Below are positions 43,749 through 52,752 of a stretch of 64,000 bases of DNA, piece after piece. This stretch comes from Boseongicola sp. SB0665_bin_10. Its GTDB lineage: Bacteria > Pseudomonadota > Alphaproteobacteria > Rhodobacterales > Rhodobacteraceae. Both the position numbers and the translations under genes were made by a program. Every line of letters begins with the position of its first letter. The stretch's first letter is position 1. The notes beneath the pieces are model-generated. The model ran no database searches, was not told where the DNA came from, and was given only the letters and a program-made list of their open reading frames with translations. The stretch lies in NCBI GenBank assembly GCA_009838075.1, contig VXSG01000039.1, forward strand, positions 1 to 64,000, read 5' to 3'.

Positions 43749-44251
43749 TGCAGCGCCACGGTTGGACTCTGCTGTTCCACGATTGCCTCATCGTTCAGCT
43801 GCGCAATCTTCACCACGCAGTGCAGCGCGCGCACCGACGCGATCCCGCGGAGTTCGCATACAATGCGAACGTCAAACTGTTTCACGCACTGAGCCGGTTG
43901 ATGCTGGAGATCGTCCTGCAGGATCCCTCACGAGACGAATTTCGCCAAGGCAACACTCTCGGTCCACGCTACCGCCATTGGCGACGCGCCAGAATCGGCA
44001 GGCGGTTTCGGCTGTTCTTCCGCTATGACGCAAGGGCAAGGGTGATCGTCTACGCGTGGGTCAATGACCAATCCACGTTGCGCTCATCAAAGAGCAGAAC
44101 CGATCCGTACAAGGTCTTCGCCAAAATGCTGGCGCGGGAAGATCCGCCCGACGACTGGGCCTCGTTAATTTCTGCATCTAGGCAGGATTGGCAAACAGGA
44201 AAGTCGCCGCCTTCAGACCGTGGCGGCCGGCGCCGGGAAGATGACCCTTAA
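43748..44251 (+). CDS. yhaV: YhaV-type toxin (RelE-fold ribonuclease)
   Basis: This 167-residue protein starts MQRHGWTLLFHDCLIVQLRN and contains LGPRYRHWRRARIGRRFRLF and VIVYAWVNDQSTLRSSKSRT, the conserved core of YhaV toxins, with the His, Arg and Lys residues expected of a RelE-like mRNA interferase. The usual length is about 154; the extra residues form a charged C-terminal tail. It is coupled to prlF by a TGATG overlap. Motifs are intact, so the pair is probably active. Confidence 0.88.
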   Translation: MQRHGWTLLFHDCLIVQLRNLHHAVQRAHRRDPAEFAYNANVKLFHALSRLMLEIVLQDPSRDEFRQGNTLGPRYRHWRRARIGRRFRLFFRYDARARVIVYAWVNDQSTLRSSKSRTDPYKVFAKMLAREDPPDDWASLISASRQDWQTGKSPPSDRGGRRREDDP

Positions 44252-44764
44252 GCGGCCGCCTTGACAATGCGCCGCGACAATTCCCACAGGTGCAGGCCGA
44301 CAAAGCATGCGGCCAAGGCATGGCGCCCGAGGGCAGTCCTTTGCGTCCGGCCCTGAAGACGCTGTTCTGGATCGGGTTCTTTGCCAGAGGGGTCGGGCGA
44401 ATCCGCAAGGGATGTTTCAGATCCGTAATCCATTTGGACGGTGCGAATCAGTTCGGAACTGGCCGCTCATCCGACATCTCGACTGGAACCGCTTTCGGAT
44501 GGAGCGCCGCAAGCTGCGAGTTCTGAACGCAAAGGAATTCCCTTTGTTGGCAGGAGTGGCAGACTGCTTGACGTCCGGGATCGCCGTGACCGCCTGATTG
44601 CGACGAGCAATTGCTCCGTTCATTCATGCAAGGCTGTATGCTGCATCTCGCGAATGCGACGTGCGGGTCGCAGCAGGAGCGATCGTGAGGCGTTCCATCG
44701 TGGACCGGGAAGTTGAGCTTGTCTCCTTCACTTGTTTGGGGGCAGATTGTCCATCCAACCAAGA
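44252..44764. other. Gap without recognisable gene
   Basis: About 510 bases between yhaV and the sulfatase gene. Several short frames exist on both strands, but none has a supported start or a family motif. No terminator hairpin with T-run was found after yhaV. Confidence 0.4.
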
Positions 44765-44770
44765 ATGCCC

Positions 44771-46243
44771 ATGACACGCCCGAACATCCTTCTTTTCATG
44801 TCCGACAACCAGCCGGCAGACTTGTTGGCCTGCTACGGCAACGATGAGGTCAATACTCCTCATATCGACCGGTTGGCCGAGCGCGGAACCAGGTTCGCAA
44901 ACGCATTCTGCGTGAACGCCATGTGCTCGCCTTGCCGCGCTTCCGTCCTGACCGGATTGATGCCTAGCCAGCACGGGATCCATAACTGGCTTGACGACAG
45001 GCTCATCGAACGCTGGCCGGAGAACTGGTCCGCGGTCGCGGAATTCACCAACATCCCGTCAATCGTCAAGCAAGCCGGCTATGCAACTGCATTGATTGGC
45101 AAGTTCCATCTCGGGGTGCCGTTCGTGCCGCAGCTGGCCTTTGATCATTGGGTCACCTTTCCACACGGCCACACGACCAGCTTCTACGGCAACGAAGTCA
45201 TCGATCAGGACGAGCGATACAGGTTTGCCGGCCATACGGTAGACTTCTTCACCGACAAGACAATCGAGTTTCTGGAACACCAGGCCGATCAGGACGAACC
45301 GTTCTTCGCGTTCGTGCCCTATAACGGGCCCTACGGGCATTGGCCGGCGATCCAAGGCCGTGCCGTCAACGAGTTTGCTGGCCTCTATGACGATGCGGAC
45401 ATGCATTCGATCCCGCGCGAGAGCGTTTCAAGCAAGGTGCTCGACCGGTTTGGGTTGCGCGTATTGGAAGGCGGCTTGCGCGAGCAATTCAAGGGACCGT
45501 TGCTCCTGCCGAACAACGTTGAGTCGCTTCGGAACTACTTCAGCCAGGTCAGCTTGATCGACAACGGTGTAGGGCGCATTCTTGCATCGCTTGAGCGGCT
45601 CGGGCTCGACCGGAACACGGTGGTCATCTACACTTCCGACCACGGATTTTCGCTCGGGCACAACGGTATCTGGGGGCACGGTGCCGCGAGTTTTCCGGCG
45701 AGCGCGCATCGACCTTCGTACCAGATTCCCCTGATCATTGCAGGAGGCCACGTTGCCGAAGGGGCCGCGTGCGACGAGCTGGTCAGCCAGATCGACCTGT
45801 TTCCGACGCTGGCAGCGATGATTGGCGCGGCCGACGCGCGACCAAGCCTGCCAAGCAGCGCCCGTGATCTGGGCCCCGCGCTTCGGGGTGAAGTGCAGGA
45901 CCGGCCGGACGCAATCTTCTTTGAACAGGAGGAAACGCGTGCCATCCGGACCCGCGAGTGGCTCTATGCCATGCGGTTCCAAGGCGCAGGATCCTATCCA
46001 ATGAACGATGAATTGTACCACTTGGCCAACGATCCCCTGGAGCGGACGAACCTGATCGCGCTCCCGGAGCATTCCGCGACAGCCGACGACCTTCGCGACA
46101 GGATTTCCTCGTTCTTCGACACCCATTCTGTGCCAAGGTTCGATCTTTGGCGGGGCGGCAGCGCCAAGTCCAACGTGACCCATGACAAGTTGTGGAAGGA
46201 CGCTTGGGGGGAACACTGGGCGCCGGAATTCTCCGGCGCGTGA
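44771..46243 (+). CDS. Sulfatase / arylsulfatase-family hydrolase
   Basis: This 490-residue protein has the alkaline-phosphatase-superfamily fold of type I sulfatases: metal site PNILLFMSDNQ, the formylglycine motif C52-S-P-C-R56 followed by ASVLTG, the second metal site TVVIYTSDHGFSLG, and GHGAASFPASAHRPSYQIPL. The core CxPxR rule is met, though Cys rather than Ser or Ala before the Arg is uncommon. No signal peptide is visible, so it may be cytoplasmic. It needs an FGE-type activating enzyme, not encoded here. ATG 44765 is an alternative start. Substrate unknown; choline sulfate or polysaccharide sulfate cannot be told apart. Confidence 0.88.
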   Translation: MTRPNILLFMSDNQPADLLACYGNDEVNTPHIDRLAERGTRFANAFCVNAMCSPCRASVLTGLMPSQHGIHNWLDDRLIERWPENWSAVAEFTNIPSIVKQAGYATALIGKFHLGVPFVPQLAFDHWVTFPHGHTTSFYGNEVIDQDERYRFAGHTVDFFTDKTIEFLEHQADQDEPFFAFVPYNGPYGHWPAIQGRAVNEFAGLYDDADMHSIPRESVSSKVLDRFGLRVLEGGLREQFKGPLLLPNNVESLRNYFSQVSLIDNGVGRILASLERLGLDRNTVVIYTSDHGFSLGHNGIWGHGAASFPASAHRPSYQIPLIIAGGHVAEGAACDELVSQIDLFPTLAAMIGAADARPSLPSSARDLGPALRGEVQDRPDAIFFEQEETRAIRTREWLYAMRFQGAGSYPMNDELYHLANDPLERTNLIALPEHSATADDLRDRISSFFDTHSVPRFDLWRGGSAKSNVTHDKLWKDAWGEHWAPEFSGA

Positions 46244-46434
46244 CATACTGCAGGAATCTCCCTGTCAGCGTCTGGACCGAGGGCTGTCGGCTCTTCCAAT
46301 CGCCGTCCGAGCGGTTGCCGCGTTCTTGCCAGGATCCAGGATCTGCCGTGAGGAAGTTGAACAGCGACCCCGGATCGGACGTCAATCTCAGGGGCGGTTC
46401 GCGGCGACCGAAGAGTCACTGAGCCATGTTCCGC

Positions 46435-47811
46435 TCAGGGCTCCGCGCCCTGTCTTTCGCTCGCTGGCCATTCTGCCTTGGCCGAACGAAACGGTGCGGC
46501 CTGTCTTCGCCAGACCGGGCCGCACCCATCCAGTGCCACTGGAAAGGCGACACGACGCGCAGGGCCCCAGTGCGTCATCTCTGCCAGTTCCGTGGCGCAA
46601 GTCTCGCTTGAAGGCGGGGCAATCGGATCCCGCACGCCATTGGAAATCAGCAGGTGCGCCGTTCGCGCCAGCGACAGCCTGGCCGATCTGGGACGTCCGT
46701 CGGCCCTTTGCAGGCGCAAGGCGCGCAGTACGGCGGCGGCCATCAGGTAGCCGGTGCCATGATCCAGGGCCTGGACAGGCAGTTGCACCGGCTTGTCGGT
46801 GCCAAGGCGCGTCATTCCCTCTTGTGCAAGGCCCGAATTGACCTGCACGACGCTGTCGAAGCCGCGCCGCTTTCGCCATGGTCCGGTCCAGCCATATGCC
46901 GACAGCGACACGTCAATGATGTCGGGATTGATCTCGCGACGGCGGCATTCGCCGTATCCGAGCCGATCAAGCGCGCCGGGCCGGTAGCCATGCACGACCA
47001 CATGCGCCTCGGACAACAGGGATTCCAGGCGCGTCCGGTCCTCCGCCTTGTGCAGATCGAGACTCGCGCAGGCCTTGCCAAGCGTCACCTCGGCTTCGAG
47101 CCCGTCCTCCCGCCAGTGCGGCGGATCGATCCGGAGCACGCTGGCACCGAACCCTGCAAGAAAACGCGTCGCGACAGGCCCCGCCAGCACGCGTGTCAAG
47201 TCGAGGACTCGCAGTCCGTCAAGGGTCTTCGCGAAGGCAGGCAAACGGGGCTGGGACCCCGTAAATTCCTGCCAGTGGATCAATGGCTCGTTGGCCACGG
47301 CCCGTCCCTGAGGATGTGCCGCCCAATCAGACAGCCGGTTCATGGCGGCGGCTACACCCCCGGCCACCACAACGGCCCGTTCAAGATCGAGGCGACCCCA
47401 TGACAGGACCTTCCGGGCCACGTCGTCGCGGTCCGCATCCGCTCCAAGCACGCGAAGCGTGGCCGACAGATGTCTCGGCACGTTCGTATGCAGCCGGATC
47501 CAGCCATCCTTGGTCCGGTAGTTTCCGGCAACCGGGTCCCATGCTTCCGGCAAGGCCCAATTCTCCGGCCTCAGCGTCATCCCGCACCAAAGCTCGGTTC
47601 GGCGTCGGTCGATGGAGACTTCTGCAGCGCCAACCAGCAGAGCCAGCTGTTGCGCAGCGGCCGTCATCGCGGCAAGCGCCAGGCCCGACACGTCGACGAC
47701 GGAGGTCAGCTGAAATGCGCCCTCACGTGCAACCCTTGCGCGCGGCATCCTGCTTTGCCCCAAAGCCTCGGAGACTTGAGCGTCGAACCAGCTGTCTTCC
47801 GACACGTTCAT
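46435..47811 (-). CDS. Class III (CaiB/BaiF) CoA-transferase family protein
   Basis: This 458-residue protein has a CoA-transferase III domain in its middle and C-terminal part: LDGLRVLDLTRVLAGPVATRFLAGFGA, VVHGYRPGALDRLGYG, and SAYGWTGPWRKRRGFDSVVQ. The first 220 residues are unlike frc and look like a second, degenerate CoA-transferase lobe (NYRTKDGWIRLHTNVPRHLS). The catalytic aspartate position is not obvious (ALDHGTGYLMAAA carries a candidate Asp). AGAGGCG precedes ATG 47811. Substrate acid unknown. The neighbour on the same strand is a homocysteine methyltransferase-like gene, 294 bases upstream. Confidence 0.8.
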   Translation of the reverse strand: MNVSEDSWFDAQVSEALGQSRMPRARVAREGAFQLTSVVDVSGLALAAMTAAAQQLALLVGAAEVSIDRRRTELWCGMTLRPENWALPEAWDPVAGNYRTKDGWIRLHTNVPRHLSATLRVLGADADRDDVARKVLSWGRLDLERAVVVAGGVAAAMNRLSDWAAHPQGRAVANEPLIHWQEFTGSQPRLPAFAKTLDGLRVLDLTRVLAGPVATRFLAGFGASVLRIDPPHWREDGLEAEVTLGKACASLDLHKAEDRTRLESLLSEAHVVVHGYRPGALDRLGYGECRRREINPDIIDVSLSAYGWTGPWRKRRGFDSVVQVNSGLAQEGMTRLGTDKPVQLPVQALDHGTGYLMAAAVLRALRLQRADGRPRSARLSLARTAHLLISNGVRDPIAPPSSETCATELAEMTHWGPARRVAFPVALDGCGPVWRRQAAPFRSAKAEWPASERQGAEP

Positions 47812-48105
47812 CGTTCGCCTCTGCGGAAAATGGAAGAATTGCCGATAGCTGCCCTGTCGTTCGAATACAAGCGGGCTCCCTCCCTGCGTCAGTTCGGACA
47901 GGCCTTGGTCGCTGTTCCGCGCCGCCACGTTCGCTGCGCTGCGTGGGGACACGACATTCAACGCGAACGCTGCGCATCGGATCGACCATTCCGGCCAGCT
48001 GCCGATGCGGCGCATTGGCCAGGCTCGGCGATTCCCTTTGCCGGGGTCCTGAAGATCGCGACTGACGTGACCTGCAAGACGCCCGACATGTGCTCCTGAG
48101 CCGGA

Positions 48106-48993
48106 TTACAGAATTTCGCGAAGGGCCCTGATGTGGTCGACGCCCAAGCCGCAACAGCCGCCTATGACCTGCACGCCGCGTCGCAGCCATGATTGCGCAT
48201 GGCTTGCATAGGCGTCCGGGAGAATTGTGTTGTCGAAAAAGCAGACGTGACCCTCCCAACGTGCCGAATGCGCATAGACCCCGACCGGTCCCGGCCAGCG
48301 GTCCTGAACGACGTCAAGGCAGGCGTCGATGTCTTCCACCTCCGTGTGCATGACGCTTACGAGCGGAACCTCGCGACCAGCCAGAGCGTCGAGGGCATCG
48401 GCCAGGCCGCCGCCTCGCAAGAGCGTCATGGCACCCGAGGCATTCCGCTCGCAGGACAGCCCGACCCAAACCGGCAGTCCGCTCGTTTGGGCGGCCTCGA
48501 GCACGACCAGCATGCTGTCGATGTCCACCATCATCTCCAGCATCAGCAGGTCTGCGCCGGCCTCGGCCATGACCGCTGCCTGTGCTTCGGCGCTGCCGCG
48601 CAGGTCTTCAGGTTCTGGCCAATTTTCCGTAAAGGACCAGTACGAAATGCCCCCGGACACCAGGACGTCCGGAGCCGCCATGCGATCTCGCGCCTCCTTG
48701 GCCAGCTCGACGCTTCGGCGGTTCAATTGCTCAAACCGATCCTCGACCCTTGCATCGACCAGCACGTGCCGATGCGTGGCAAACGTGTTCGATATGACGA
48801 TTTCCGCGCCTTCGCGAATGTAGTCCTCGTGAACCGTGCGAAGGACGTCCGGATGGCTCAACGCGCCGCCGCCGTTCCAGGCGTTGTCCAGCTGGGGAAC
48901 GCCGCGTCTCTCGATTTCCGTACCGGTTGCGCCGTCAATGAGGATCCGTTCGCCCTCATCTATGCGCTTCATCAATCGTTCGTAGCGGTTCAT
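48106..48993 (-). CDS. Homocysteine S-methyltransferase family protein
   Basis: This 295-residue TIM-barrel protein has the family opening ILIDGATGTEIERRGVP and zinc-binding cysteines Cys181 (GLSCERN) and Cys280/Cys281 (GGCCG). It is a single-domain form such as MmuM or the betaine/S-methylmethionine enzymes, which transfer a methyl group to homocysteine, not the cobalamin MetH. It could use S-methylmethionine, a betaine or a dimethylsulfonium compound. It lies near a glycine amidinotransferase-like gene, whose product chemistry also links to methyl transfer, but no operon is certain. Confidence 0.85.
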   Translation of the reverse strand: MNRYERLMKRIDEGERILIDGATGTEIERRGVPQLDNAWNGGGALSHPDVLRTVHEDYIREGAEIVISNTFATHRHVLVDARVEDRFEQLNRRSVELAKEARDRMAAPDVLVSGGISYWSFTENWPEPEDLRGSAEAQAAVMAEAGADLLMLEMMVDIDSMLVVLEAAQTSGLPVWVGLSCERNASGAMTLLRGGGLADALDALAGREVPLVSVMHTEVEDIDACLDVVQDRWPGPVGVYAHSARWEGHVCFFDNTILPDAYASHAQSWLRRGVQVIGGCCGLGVDHIRALREIL

Positions 48994-49186
48994 TGGCGTT
49001 CCTTCGTCGGCTGCCTGCCGCGGGATCGGAGTGGCGTGGATTCGTGGATCGATGAGTCCTGCGAGAATTCTCGCTTGTCAGAATCTGACCAGTTTTCCGA
49101 CCGTCTTCAAGTCCCCCGGGCCCCCGGCCACACGTGCCAGTGCGCAAGCGCAAGCCCGGCGCGCTGCGCAACGCTCGCAACCGCGG

Positions 49187-50338
49187 TTACATAGCCCCGG
49201 CGGAATCAGGCTGGACGGGAAAATAGTCCTCGATTCCGCCTTCCCGGTATACGTCTGCCGTACAGCAGTGCAAACCTCCTCCGAACGCATACGCGTCACG
49301 AAGATCCACTTCGATAACTTCCATTCCGAGACGGTCGAGTTGCTCCGCCTGATGGACCTCCGACTTCTCCACGCAAACGGTCTTGGGATCAAGCACGAGG
49401 ACATTCATCGACAGCCATGTCGACGAATAGCATAGCGGCGGAGGCGAATTGTGAGCGGGGCGGGCAGCATCGACGATTTCCCAGTCATTCCTCGTGAACA
49501 GTGCTCTCTGATCATCCGGCAAACGGCGTTCGGGATTGTTCAGGATGAGGCCTGGCCTGATTGGCGTGAAGGTCGCATCGATATGGATCGGGTACGGGTC
49601 TCCGGGAAAATTGGTCGCATGTACCCTGTGTTCCGGAAAGTGGCGCCGAATCCATTCGATTCCCTTCAGGTTGGTCGTGAACCCGTGCTGAACAACGAGG
49701 TCCTTTCCGAATCGCAAGACATCTGCGGCATCGAACAGCGGTTCCTCCTCCGTCGTCACGAAGTACTTTTCTGCGGTCCACTCCAGCCGGGTTTCAATGC
49801 TGATGTTTCCGGAAAGGTAGTCGGGGCGATAATCGCTGTCGGCCAGCCGCGGTTTTGGCGCAGCCTCGTGCCGGAAGTTTCGGTCCTCCTCCCAGTACCT
49901 CGTCAACAAGGGACGGTAGCACAGGTATTCGAACCAGCGGCAACGATAGGACATCGTCGCTTCCAGGATTTCATTCCCGACCGTCAGCAGGACATCGCGG
50001 GGCGGCATGCATCCGAACCCGCTGCCGGTTTCGAAGTCCGGAGTGACTACAGGTTGGGAAAAGTCTATCGGAGTCGGGCGGTCAACCCTGATACCGCGAC
50101 CGCGCAGCATTTCTGCGAACGCATCAAGCAGTTCGTTGCCACGGTCGATCATGTCTTGGGGTCGTTTTCCCCACTGCCCCCTCATGTCGGAGTCCTCTGG
50201 GACCTTGGCTTCGAGGGCCGGTTCCGGCGGCGGAATATGACAATCCGTCGCGTATCCGACTATGACGTGCTTGAGCGGATCCCATTCGTTCCAACTGTTT
50301 ACCTGCGTCGTTTCCGGTGACCATTTCACGGTTTTCAT
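49187..50338 (-). CDS. Glycine amidinotransferase-like enzyme (AGAT/GATM family)
   Basis: This 383-residue protein aligns over its length, from memory, with L-arginine:glycine amidinotransferase: SWNEWDPLKHVIVGYA, TPDFETGSGFGCMPPRDVLL, VGNEILEATMSYRCRWFEY, LFDAADVLRFGKDL (Asp203), GIEWIRRHF, HIDATF (His252) and FGGGLHCCTADV (nucleophile Cys358). The Cys-His-Asp triad is complete. It would move an amidino group from arginine to an amine such as glycine, yielding ornithine and guanidinoacetate. Such enzymes are uncommon in bacteria outside toxin or secondary pathways. The ATG 50338 is chosen since homology starts there. No guanidinoacetate methyltransferase gene is in view. Confidence 0.85.
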   Translation of the reverse strand: MKTVKWSPETTQVNSWNEWDPLKHVIVGYATDCHIPPPEPALEAKVPEDSDMRGQWGKRPQDMIDRGNELLDAFAEMLRGRGIRVDRPTPIDFSQPVVTPDFETGSGFGCMPPRDVLLTVGNEILEATMSYRCRWFEYLCYRPLLTRYWEEDRNFRHEAAPKPRLADSDYRPDYLSGNISIETRLEWTAEKYFVTTEEEPLFDAADVLRFGKDLVVQHGFTTNLKGIEWIRRHFPEHRVHATNFPGDPYPIHIDATFTPIRPGLILNNPERRLPDDQRALFTRNDWEIVDAARPAHNSPPPLCYSSTWLSMNVLVLDPKTVCVEKSEVHQAEQLDRLGMEVIEVDLRDAYAFGGGLHCCTADVYREGGIEDYFPVQPDSAGAM

Positions 50339-50525
50339 CCTGCTTGGGCGACTTGCAAGGTCGCCGCCGTTCCCGACGATCGATTTGGCGGCGGTCGACG
50401 AACTTCGCAACCGCTTGGCGAATCGCCAATCTGCCGAATTCGATCGTGAAACATTTGGCGACCGCTCCGGCTACAGTCAACAGCGTCGGGCCTTGCACGT
50501 GACTGCAATCGGTGAAGCGGCCGAA

Positions 50526-50891
50526 TCAGTCAGCGGGAGCAGGGAACGGGATCCGGATTGCGCATTCGCGCACATCCCGGCGCTCGATGCGCCGGGCGCG
50601 GAGCGCAGGGAACCGCGAGCCGTGGTTCGGACGGCGCCCGAGAAGCAACAGGCGGACGTTGTTGGCGACCAAGTGCAGCTGCCCGTACTGGTCGCGGGGG
50701 CACCATCCGGTCCAGGCGTCGCGCGCGCTGCACTTGAGCGCCGCCGCCGAGAAGGCGGCCAGCGCAGGCCACGCGCCGCTGTCATCGTTGGCCACGTACC
50801 AGACGGTCTGGCTGATCTTCCACGGCGCGCCGAGATAGTGTTGCTCGTCCATGAGTGCGCGGGAGCGCGGCTCGTCTTCCGGCGCCGCCGG
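50526..50891 (-). pseudogene. DUF4338 (DruA-like) fragment
   Basis: From about 50891 the frame reads ALMDEQHYLGAPWKISQTVW, then AFSAAALKCSARDAWTGW and GQLHLVANNVRLLLL. This is the DUF4338 signature (HYLG, ALK..RD.W.GW, LHLVANN.RFL) shared by DruA of Druantia and by related transposon-associated proteins. Similarity ends near 50583, where an Arg-rich run leads to a stop. N- and C-terminal parts are missing, so it is a decayed remnant of a mobile or defence element. Confidence 0.6.
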
Positions 50892-51241
50892 CGCAACGGT
50901 CAGGCTCGCGAGGCCAATTGCCGCCCCGAATTCGCTTCCGGTCAGGAGGCGTCATGGACGGCTTGAACGGGAGTGTTGGCCGGTTCGGGATACCCATGCA
51001 GGAAGTGCCGATCACCCAAAGAAGGAAATTCGCTCTGCCCCCGGCTCACCGCTTTCGTCGGAATGTTCCACTTGCGCGGCTTGAGCAGCATTCCTGCGGA
51101 GTGCCGTGCTCAATGGTGCAAACGTACTCCACGATCGCCATCCGGCCAACGGTCTCGAATGCTCCGTCGGAATCGTGGCTGCGGTGCGGTTCCGACTCCG
51201 GCGTCGTAAGCGGCAGTCCCAATTCCGCTTCATGCCGAACC
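50892..51241. other. Gap without recognisable gene
   Basis: About 350 bases between the DUF4338 remnant and the Rieske gene stop. Short frames on both strands carry no motif. Possibly the lost 5' end of the DUF4338 element. Confidence 0.35.
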
Positions 51242-51553
51242 TCAGATTTCAATCCAGACCGATCCGTTTTCGATCTTTACGGGATAGGTTGCGAGATTGA
51301 CGCAGGCGGGCGCGCGCCTGGCTTCCCCGGTGCGGTAGTCGAAAGTCGCGTTGTGCTTCGGGCATTCGATCTCGTAGTCCATGACAAGCCCGTCTGCGAG
51401 ATGGACTTGCTCATGCGTGCAAAGCCCGTCTGTGCAAAAATAACCGTCATCGGGACTCCGATAGACGGCGAAGGTGCGGTCTCCGTGGTCAAAACGGACC
51501 AGATCTTCGACTTCGACTTCGTTTGCGTCACAGGCACGCACCCAGTTGGGCAT
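51242..51553 (-). CDS. Rieske [2Fe-2S] ferredoxin, MocE-like
   Basis: This 103-residue protein is a single Rieske domain with ligands Cys45/His47 (CTHEQ) and Cys64/His67 (CPKHNA). Small soluble Rieske ferredoxins pass electrons to oxygenases. It starts four bases after the stop of a membrane desaturase/hydroxylase gene, the same pairing as mocE-mocD of rhizopine catabolism, so it is probably the electron donor of that enzyme. The ATG 51553 is chosen at the start of homology. A ferredoxin reductase gene is not in view. Confidence 0.88.
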   Translation of the reverse strand: MPNWVRACDANEVEVEDLVRFDHGDRTFAVYRSPDDGYFCTDGLCTHEQVHLADGLVMDYEIECPKHNATFDYRTGEARRAPACVNLATYPVKIENGSVWIEI

Positions 51554-51557
51554 CACT

Positions 51558-52628
51558 TCATTCCGCTGCAATGACAGGCCGTTCGTAGGCCGGGGTAGCG
51601 CCAGCGCCTGCGGGCAACGGGCGCTGGACATAGTGGTTTGGGTCGGCTTGCTGGCGCATCACGGCGGGAACCATTTCGCGGTAGCAGGCCAAGAGCGACC
51701 CGTAGGCGGGAGGGCAGTCCGCCTTGATCTCTTCGTGCAGTGCCGGAAGATTGTAGAACGGCACCATCGGGTACATGTGATGCTCGATGTGGTAATTCAT
51801 GTTGGAATAGATGAAGCGGAAGAACGGGTTCAGATAGAAAGTGCGGGAGTTCATGCGGTGGTCGGGGACGTCCTCGGCCAGGCCCGCATGCTGCGTTGTT
51901 GCCAGGATGTGGTGCAGCCAAGAGCCATAAAAGGTGGGCAGGCCAATCAGGAAGAGCGGCAGCCAGCTCTGAATGGTGACGGCCGCAAGCCCAACCAAGG
52001 CGAGCACCATCAGGTGCGCCCGAGATGCCGCGAAGGTCTTTGGCCATTCACTCTCAGGCAGAAAGCTCTTCTCTGCTTCCGTCAAGTTTCCAAGGGCGAT
52101 GCGGACCATTTTCCCCAACTCCTTGGTAATGGCGGGAATGTACAGCAGGTTCAGTGCCCAGTCCCGGATCGACGGCGGACGCGGGAAGGCGATCTCCGGA
52201 TCGCGACCGACGATGATGGTTTCAGAGTGATGCCGCGTGTGGCTCCAGCGCCAGAGATGCGGGTTTCTGAGCGACATGAACGACGCGAGCCGATAGAACG
52301 CGTCGTTCAGCCAGCGCGTCTTGAACGGTGTGCCATGGCCGGTTTCATGCCAGCGAGAATCCGCGCCCGAGCCATAGAAGACGCCATAGACCAGAGCCGC
52401 CGGCCAAGCCCAGGCCGTCCCCCAGACCGCGGCCAGCAGCGCGCCCGTCGCGACGACAAGTCCCAGCCAGGTTCCGTAATTGATGAGCGCCAGCCGGTCC
52501 GAGCGTTTCGTGAGTTCCTTGATTCGCTTGCGTGGGGCGGGAGACGCGTACCACGCGGCGTTGCCAAGCAAGGACGCCTTGGCGTTCGGTCCGGTGAGCG
52601 AATAGTCGCGGTAGCCATCTTTGGGCAT
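51558..52628 (-). CDS. Membrane fatty-acid-desaturase-type di-iron oxygenase, MocD-like
   Basis: This 356-residue membrane protein has the three histidine boxes of the desaturase/hydroxylase family: HETGH (94-98), HTRHH (130-134) and HIEHH (280-284), plus additional His in HHILATTQH (239-247), and several hydrophobic spans. It is closest in layout to MocD and related AlkB-like or desaturase-like hydroxylases. With the adjacent Rieske gene it forms an oxygenase pair acting at the inner membrane. A GGGGGAA site precedes the ATG. It is divergent from a LacI gene, so a sugar or polyol derivative is a likely signal. Confidence 0.88.
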   Translation of the reverse strand: MPKDGYRDYSLTGPNAKASLLGNAAWYASPAPRKRIKELTKRSDRLALINYGTWLGLVVATGALLAAVWGTAWAWPAALVYGVFYGSGADSRWHETGHGTPFKTRWLNDAFYRLASFMSLRNPHLWRWSHTRHHSETIIVGRDPEIAFPRPPSIRDWALNLLYIPAITKELGKMVRIALGNLTEAEKSFLPESEWPKTFAASRAHLMVLALVGLAAVTIQSWLPLFLIGLPTFYGSWLHHILATTQHAGLAEDVPDHRMNSRTFYLNPFFRFIYSNMNYHIEHHMYPMVPFYNLPALHEEIKADCPPAYGSLLACYREMVPAVMRQQADPNHYVQRPLPAGAGATPAYERPVIAAE

Positions 52629-52695
52629 CGTAGGTTCCCCCGTTGGGCACTACGGATTTGATTGCCGCGATAACGCTATCCAAGCAACTCCTGCA

Positions 52696-52752
52696 TTGAT
52701 AGTTTTTATCAAACCTATCAAGATCTATCGAATCCTTGAGAGGAGCTATCAA
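52696..52752. promoter_or_regulatory. LacI-type operator cluster (TTGATA/TATCAA)
   Basis: A perfect dyad TTGATA-N5-TATCAA lies at 52696-52712, followed by further TATCAA half-sites at 52716-52721 and 52747-52752, the last touching the lacI start codon. The region separates divergent desaturase and lacI genes and is the probable binding site of that LacI protein. Confidence 0.65.
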
